Shown here: positions 60,051-64,000 of the stretch, piece after piece
Layout of the letters: the number at the start of each line of letters is the position of its first letter
How positions within the stretch are numbered: the stretch's first letter is position 1
From: Paenibacillus sp. UNC451MF
GTDB lineage: Bacteria; Bacillota; Bacilli; Paenibacillales; NBRC-103111
DNA length: 64,000 nucleotides
Direction: 5' to 3'
Assembly (NCBI RefSeq): GCF_000686845.1
Contig: NZ_JMLS01000020.1
Span: forward strand, 121,839 to 185,838
Made by a program: the position numbers and the translations under genes
The notes under the pieces: generated by a model
Database searches by the model: none
The model's input: the letters and a program-made list of their open reading frames with translations, nothing else
Told to the model about the DNA's origin: nothing

Positions 60051-61295
60051 ATGAAAAAGGATACCATGGGACAAAGCAACAGCGGCTTCTCCAAAACAGG
60101 GCTGCACAGAATGCGCGACGTGCTGGCACGGCATGTCGAGTCCGGGAAGATTCCTGGGCTCGTGGCCCTGGTCAGCCGGTACGGTGAGACGCACGTCGAA
60201 GCGATCGGTACGATGCGCCATGACGGTGGTGCGCCGATGCGCCGGGACACGATCTTCCGGATGGCGTCCACTTCCAAGCCGGTCGCGGTCGCGCCGGTGA
60301 TGATCCTGCTCGACGAGTGCAGGCTGCGGCTCGACGACCTGGTAGAGCCGTGGCTGCCCGAACTCGCCGATCGGCGGGTGCTGAAACGGGCCGACGGCCC
60401 GCTGGACGACACCGTGCCGGCGCAGCGGCCGATCACTGTACGGGACCTGTTGACCTCCACGTTCGGGCTCGGCATGGATATGACGTCGCTGGGCACTCCG
60501 ATCATGAACGCGATCTTCGAGCAGGGGCTTACACCCGATCTACCCGAGCCGATGCCTGAGCCGGATGTGTGGATGCGCCGCCTTGGCACACTTCCGCTGA
60601 TGTACCAGCCCGGAGAGCGCTGGCAGTACCACATAAGCAACGATCTACTCGGCGTGCTCGTCGCCAGAATCACGGGCCAGTCGTTTGGTACATTCCTGCG
60701 CGAACGCATCTTCGACCCTCTGGGCATGAAGGACACAGGTTTCCACGTGCCCTCCGACAAGATCGATCGGCTGCCGCCCCTCTACGCCCCCAACCCGCAG
60801 ACCGGAGAGTTCATCGTGTGGGACGAGGCCAAAGGGGGACGCCACAGCCAGACTCCGGCGTTTCAGGGCGGCGGAGGCGGACTTTCCTCCACCGTCGACG
60901 ACTACCACGCCTACTTCCAGATGCTGCTGAATCACGGGATGCACGGGACTGAACGGATCCTGTCCCGGCCCGCCGTCCAGCTGATGACCACCAACCGCCT
61001 CACGCCCGAGCAGCAAGCCGCCCGAAACGCCATGGCCAGCAACAACGTCCATGTGTCATTCGGTCAAGGGCAGCACGGCGGCTGGGGATTCGGAATGGCG
61101 GTGCGCACCTACCGTGGTGACTACGCGTCCATAGGCCAATTCGGCTGGGACGGCGGAAGCGGCACCTCGACCTACGCCGACCCGGACAACCAGCTCACCG
61201 GAATCCTGCTCACCCAGGTCGGGATGTCAACCCCAGATTCATCGCGGCTTATCCACGACTTCTGGACCACGGTCTATCAGGCAATCGAAGACTAA
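60051..61295 (+). CDS. serine hydrolase of the beta-lactamase/esterase (class C-like) family, probably transferred
   Basis: The 414-residue enzyme has the class C-like motifs: FRMASTSKPVAV (SxxK), YHISNDLLGV (YxN) and a C-terminal GWDGGSGTSTYADP in the position of the KTG-type motif. Members are esterases, D-aminopeptidases or beta-lactamases; there is no signal peptide, so an intracellular esterase is likely. Start ATG 60051 follows AAGGAGGGAAG. From about 60110 on the DNA is very G+C-rich (85 of 120 bases in 60301-60420), with actinobacteria-like codon use, unlike every neighbour. Confidence 0.85.
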   Translation: MKKDTMGQSNSGFSKTGLHRMRDVLARHVESGKIPGLVALVSRYGETHVEAIGTMRHDGGAPMRRDTIFRMASTSKPVAVAPVMILLDECRLRLDDLVEPWLPELADRRVLKRADGPLDDTVPAQRPITVRDLLTSTFGLGMDMTSLGTPIMNAIFEQGLTPDLPEPMPEPDVWMRRLGTLPLMYQPGERWQYHISNDLLGVLVARITGQSFGTFLRERIFDPLGMKDTGFHVPSDKIDRLPPLYAPNPQTGEFIVWDEAKGGRHSQTPAFQGGGGGLSSTVDDYHAYFQMLLNHGMHGTERILSRPAVQLMTTNRLTPEQQAARNAMASNNVHVSFGQGQHGGWGFGMAVRTYRGDYASIGQFGWDGGSGTSTYADPDNQLTGILLTQVGMSTPDSSRLIHDFWTTVYQAIED

Positions 61296-61323
61296 TACCG
61301 AGCCCCGCGGTTCGTCGTTCGTT

Positions 61324-61358
61324 AAAAAAAAGGCCGGTGAATTTCATCGGCCTTTTTG
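61324..61358 (+). terminator. intrinsic terminator
   Basis: AGGCCG and CGGCCT pair around an 11-base loop with flanking A- and T-runs. It ends the PadR-pentapeptide-hydrolase unit. Confidence 0.8.
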
Positions 61359-61508
61359 GGGCAGAACCAGGACGTGACGAGGCTGCTTTTATTAAGTTAA
61401 CGGGTACTTCAGCTTCAAAACGATAGGAAGGCAGCCGGTCAGATGAACTGCACCCCAATTGTTAGACATGACTAATATTGGAGTTAGCTTGAAGAAAATC
61501 TCCAAGTG

Positions 61509-61538
61509 TTGACATGGAAAAACATCCTATGTTAGCAT
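61509..61538 (+). promoter_or_regulatory. promoter of the hydrolase leader
   Basis: A perfect TTGACA (61509-61514) and TTAGCAT (61532-61538) predict a start near 61545, leaving a leader of about 365 bases before the alpha/beta hydrolase. Confidence 0.6.
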
Positions 61539-61570
61539 TAATTTAACTGATACGAACGGAGGGGTTACGT

Positions 61571-61582
61571 GTGTTAAACTAA
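61571..61582 (+). CDS. candidate three-codon upstream ORF (GTG TTA AAC TAA)
   Basis: GGAGGGG (61558-61564) is a strong ribosome binding site with no long reading frame behind it. At proper spacing lies GTG TTA AAC TAA (a GTG two bases earlier gives an even shorter frame). The stop codon touches the left arm of the first leader hairpin (61582-61591), so a ribosome halted here would keep that hairpin from forming. Very short ORFs of this kind are part of known antibiotic-responsive attenuators. Confidence 0.5.
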   Translation: MLN

Positions 61583-61879
61583 TTCTTCGATATTCTTTGC
61601 ACAATAAATTCAATAGTGGTTTAAGGCTATTTTGTGTGCATAGTAATCGAAGAATGGTTTACCTTCACTGTAACCTAGTTAAGTTGTATGCGATTGGGGA
61701 CAGGGGGGAACTCTATCCTCATGTCGCATAGACTGGATTTGAGGAATATGTATTGAACCCTTTTGTGATCTATCCAGTGACTGGACTGCGAGTCTATCAT
61801 AAGGTAGTCATCTTATTGCGTTCATTCTCAAATTCTTTTTCGATTACTGTATGCACAGGCCAATAGCCTGTGTTTTTTT
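61582..61879 (+). promoter_or_regulatory. transcription attenuator with mutually exclusive hairpins before the alpha/beta hydrolase gene
   Basis: Hairpin 1: ATTCTTCGAT (61582-61591) with ATCGAAGAAT (61646-61655), perfect. Stems inside the leader: TATGCGA (61687-61693) with TCGCATA (61724-61730), and ACTGGAT (61732-61738) with ATCCAGT (61772-61778). Terminator: CACAGGC (61854-61860), loop CAATA, GCCTGTG (61866-61872), seven T. Competitor: GTGCATAGTAATCG (61636-61649) is complementary to CGATTAC-TG-TATGCAC (61841-61856), 14 pairs with a two-base bulge. That pairing uses the right arm of hairpin 1 and the left edge of the terminator, so it is a ready antiterminator. Confidence 0.7.
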
Positions 61880-61909
61880 ATTTTGTATATAAACATTGGA
61901 GGAATTCAT

Positions 61910-62752
61910 ATGAACGAACGATTAATAAAAGTAGATGGAATTAAACTATGTACAGACAGTTTCGGAAAACCAGTTAACCCGGCTATTTTGCTGATTATGG
62001 GTGCCCAATCCTCAATGATTTGGTGGGAAGAAGAATTCTGCCAGCGTTTAGCAGATGCAGGGCGTTTTGTCATTCGTTATGATAACCGCGATGTTGGACG
62101 TTCAACAACTTACGAACCTGGTCAACCGGGTTATACTTTCGAAGACATGGCAGATGATGCCGTTAGAGTATTGGATGCTTATAAGATTGAGCAAGCGAAT
62201 ATCGTAGGCATGTCCATGGGCGGTATGTTGACTCAAATGATAGCTCTGCGGCATCCGGAGAGAGTTCTAACCATTACCCTCCTAGCAACGTCCAATTTTG
62301 CTCCGCATCTCCCCCCGATGGAGGAAAGGATTATGCATTTTTTCTCGAATATGGGAGTTATAGATTGGACTAACAAACAATCGGTAGCCGAATTTGCTAT
62401 GGATAGATCAAGAATCCTAGTAGGTTCAAAGCATCTTTTTAATGAGAAAAAAGTTGGCATTTTGGCTCAAAAAGAATTTGCAAGAAGTAACAGTATGGCC
62501 AGCATGAGTAATCACGCCTTGCTGACAGGTGGAGAATCCTATCTAGTTAGGACGAGTGAAATAAATGTACCCACTCTGATTGTACACGGTACTGAAGATC
62601 CCATTATCCCTTATGAACATGGAACAAATCTTGCTAACGAAATTCCGGGTGCGGTTTTACTGACATTGGAGGGTACTGGGCATGAACTTCATTGTGATGA
62701 TTGGGATTTAATAATCGATTCTATTTCAAAGCACACTTCAATTCCAAATTAG
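61910..62752 (+). CDS. alpha/beta hydrolase, RdmC-like esterase
   Basis: The 280-residue enzyme has the alpha/beta hydrolase fold with nucleophile elbow GMSMGG, oxyanion region LLIMGAQSSMIWW, acid in HGTEDPIIPYEHG and catalytic His in GTGHELHCDD. The segments VIRYDNRDVGRSTTYEPGQP and DSFGKPVNPAILLIMG resemble RdmC-type esterases, which act on anthracycline-like polyketides; macrolide esterases have related folds. GGAGGAATTC precedes ATG 61910. The leader with a regulated terminator suggests induction by a translation inhibitor, so an antibiotic-inactivating role is a reasonable hypothesis, not a fact. Confidence 0.85.
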   Translation: MNERLIKVDGIKLCTDSFGKPVNPAILLIMGAQSSMIWWEEEFCQRLADAGRFVIRYDNRDVGRSTTYEPGQPGYTFEDMADDAVRVLDAYKIEQANIVGMSMGGMLTQMIALRHPERVLTITLLATSNFAPHLPPMEERIMHFFSNMGVIDWTNKQSVAEFAMDRSRILVGSKHLFNEKKVGILAQKEFARSNSMASMSNHALLTGGESYLVRTSEINVPTLIVHGTEDPIIPYEHGTNLANEIPGAVLLTLEGTGHELHCDDWDLIIDSISKHTSIPN

Positions 62753-62965
62753 TTCAGCTCCCTAACGGGAAGTAATATACTTTCCTCGAATCCGATTGAA
62801 CATGAATTTTTATCCGAGAGCATTCCGGCTGTAATTCAAAACTAAAACTATTGCAAAAATATCTTAATAAAGACAGTTTCTTGTTGAGCTAACGAGTACT
62901 ATACTTAATAAATAACCAAGACGCGGCTTCCGGAATGGATTGGCAGCCGTGTTACGAACGGGCAG

Positions 62966-63013
62966 GATTCGTCAACAACTACGCCGCATAACTGACGTAG
63001 TTGTTGACGAATC
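62966..63013. repeat. perfect 18-bp inverted repeat
   Basis: GATTCGTCAACAACTACG (62966-62983) and CGTAGTTGTTGACGAATC (62996-63013) are exactly complementary around a 12-base loop, followed by TTCTTTATTT. It may be a terminator for the hydrolase transcript or a leader element of the SDR gene 80 bases on. The rest of the gap 62753-63095 shows no gene. Confidence 0.65.
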
Positions 63014-63095
63014 TTCTTTATTTCAGTAATGTTAGAAATATAGAAATACCATAATTATCTAATAAACAAATATTTTAAAGAAAGGCGTGATAAGG

Positions 63096-63752
63096 ATGAG
63101 CCATAAACCATTGTTAGTCATCGTCGGTTCTGGACCAGGAGTAAGCGCCGGTATAGCCAAGAAATTCGGAAGCAATGGCTTCCGCGTGGTTCTTATATCA
63201 AGAACCAAACCATCACTGGAACGCAGCTTGGAAGATCTTCATCAGGTGCATATTGAATCGTATGGAATTACTGCAGATGCATCAGATCCAAATTCATTAA
63301 AAACAGCCTTTAAACAGATAAGAAGCATATATGGAGTTACCAATGTTTTGGTATATAATGCGGCACACATCGTTCCAGGAGATCCTCTTTCGTTAACCGA
63401 GAAGCAACTTATTGAAGATTTTAAGGTGAACACTGTTGGTGCGTTGACCAGCGCTCAACAAGTAATTCCGGATATGGTTGAACGTAAACAGGGGACGCTC
63501 TTTTTCACCGGGGGCGGTATTGCGCTGGCTCCAAATCCGCTTTATACCTCATTATCCATTGGCAAAGCCGGGATCCGCTCGCTTGCTCTTTCAATGGCCG
63601 AGACATTGTCTCCTTACGGAATTTATGTTGGTCAGGTTCTAATCGCTGATCATGTCCAAAAGGGGACGTATTACGATCCGGATCGGATAGCCGATGTGTA
63701 TTGGGAATTATTTATGAAAAAGAACCAGAGGGAATATTTGTATAGGGAATGA
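63096..63752 (+). CDS. short-chain dehydrogenase/reductase (SDR) family protein with altered active site
   Basis: The 218-residue protein has the SDR cofactor motif VIVGSGPGVSAGIAKKF and the VLVYNAAH strand (NAG-type). The catalytic Tyr of the usual YxxxK is replaced: the segment is PLYTSLSIGKAGIRSLALSM, with Leu four residues before the Lys. A Tyr three residues earlier might substitute. It may therefore be a weak or non-catalytic member. I use ATG 63096 after AAAGGCGTG. Confidence 0.78.
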   Translation: MSHKPLLVIVGSGPGVSAGIAKKFGSNGFRVVLISRTKPSLERSLEDLHQVHIESYGITADASDPNSLKTAFKQIRSIYGVTNVLVYNAAHIVPGDPLSLTEKQLIEDFKVNTVGALTSAQQVIPDMVERKQGTLFFTGGGIALAPNPLYTSLSIGKAGIRSLALSMAETLSPYGIYVGQVLIADHVQKGTYYDPDRIADVYWELFMKKNQREYLYRE

Positions 63753-63817
63753 GTGTTGACGGGCACGTTTTCAACTAAACATTCCTGTATAGCCTAAGAA
63801 ATGGGCTTTGTCAAAAA

Positions 63818-63884
63818 AGGAGCGCCTCGGTATGATGGGTTTGTCCACGGGATCGAAACCCAACACCATCAAGGAGGCGCTCTT
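63818..63884 (+). ncRNA. structured end of an IS110-family element, candidate bridge RNA segment
   Basis: GAGCGCCTC (63820-63828) and GAGGCGCTC (63874-63882) form a perfect 9-bp stem. Inside it GATG/CATC and GGTTT/AAACC form a second stem with a four-to-six-base bulge on one side and a loop GTCCACGGGATCG. It lies just before the transposase frame. IS110-family elements encode a bridge RNA in the non-coding end next to the transposase gene; the fold and place fit, but no target or donor loop could be verified. Confidence 0.4.
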
Positions 63885-63887
63885 GTT

Positions 63888-64000
63888 ATGAAGTTTAAGC
63901 AATAGGGATTCGAAAAACTGCAACAGTGGATTGAAGGACTACTAAAAAAACATCGCTTAAAGGACATAATAATTGGAATGGAGCCGACAGGACACTATTG
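63888..64000 (+). mobile_element. IS110-family transposase, N-terminally deleted, runs off the window
   Basis: The frame from ATG 63888 reads MKFKQ, a TAG at 63903-63905, then GFEKLQQWIEGLLKKHRLKD and IIIGMEPTGHYW at the window end. IIIGMEPTGHYW is the signature of the DEDD-type IS110 transposase. In intact members about 45 residues with the first catalytic Asp precede this point; here they are missing and a stop interrupts the start, so this copy looks inactive unless it is supplied in trans. Confidence 0.7.

Noticed and set aside
59191..60760. Long minus-strand frames opposite the pentapeptide and hydrolase genes
   Set aside because: They are antisense to well-supported genes, low-complexity in Ser/Arg/Leu and lack start signals.
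60317..61052. Several long open frames on both strands inside the serine hydrolase gene
   Set aside because: High G+C lowers stop-codon frequency; the frames are Arg/Ala-rich shadows without ribosome binding sites.
61509..61879. Known metabolite riboswitch before the alpha/beta hydrolase gene
   Set aside because: I looked for cobalamin, SAM, lysine, purine, guanidine and T-box consensus blocks and saw none; the short ORF and competing stems fit ribosome-mediated attenuation better.
1..64000. CRISPR array, tRNA, rRNA or replication origin
   Set aside because: No regularly spaced repeats, cloverleaf with CCA-type end, rRNA-like conserved blocks or DnaA-box cluster was seen.

Overview
The window looks like a stretch of a Paenibacillus-type (low to mid G+C Firmicutes, Paenibacillaceae) chromosome. 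The signs are strong AGGAGG-type ribosome binding sites with occasional TTG/GTG starts, several CUT1 sugar ABC transporters with lipoprotein binding proteins, a YesM/YesN-type two-component system, many AraC regulators, an SLH-domain protein and typical hairpin-plus-T-tract terminators. No rRNA, tRNA, CRISPR array or prophage was seen.

Region 1 (1-12.7 kb) is one long plus-strand catabolic operon behind the end of a DeoR-type repressor gene: pentulose-phosphate epimerase, ribokinase-like kinase, polyol dehydrogenase, a complete Ugp-like ABC importer, two glycerophosphodiester phosphodiesterases, a galactitol-1-phosphate-type dehydrogenase, mannitol-1-phosphate dehydrogenase and a third zinc dehydrogenase. 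There is no PTS. The simplest reading is that polyol-containing phosphodiesters are imported and cleaved inside the cell to polyol phosphates, which the dehydrogenases then oxidise.

Region 2 (12.7-32 kb) is accessory and scarred: LtrA, TetR plus a second methionine aminopeptidase, a Nudix hydrolase, a heparinase II/III-like protein followed by a broken copy of its own C-terminus, a two-repeat beta/gamma-crystallin protein, and remnants of a dockerin-type protein, a Crp/Fnr regulator, an epimerase, an ArsR-type protein and csaA. It also holds an ArsR/MFS efflux pair and a Cfr-family 23S rRNA methyltransferase whose leader has a short ORF and a hairpin that hides the ribosome binding site.

Region 3 (31-46 kb) holds an SLH/GH18 protein, an AraC/binding-protein pair, and a YesMN-like two-component system beside an ABC-importer operon that also encodes an unassigned TIM-barrel protein and an FAD oxidoreductase, with a likely CcpA site. 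Next is a tyrosyl-tRNA synthetase gene preceded by a 15-codon leader peptide with tandem Tyr codons and a four-segment attenuator.

Region 4 (46-64 kb) is again accessory: a SIMPL protein, a histidine kinase fused to a LacI-type sugar-binding domain, DUF2975 plus an XRE regulator, an AraC gene flanked by a 56-bp direct repeat, cupin plus Gfo/Idh/MocA oxidoreductase, MFS/LysR, an aminoglycoside-phosphotransferase-fold protein, PadR plus a pentapeptide-repeat protein, a very G+C-rich serine hydrolase that looks transferred, an alpha/beta hydrolase behind a roughly 370-nt ribosome-sensing type attenuator, an SDR protein and the broken start of an IS110-family transposase with a structured end.

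The three most interesting signals are RNA-based switches read directly from the sequence: upstream of tyrS (44.48-44.62 kb), upstream of the RdmC-like hydrolase (61.5-61.9 kb) and upstream of the Cfr-like gene (27.87-28.1 kb). Two of the three precede genes that could protect against antibiotics.
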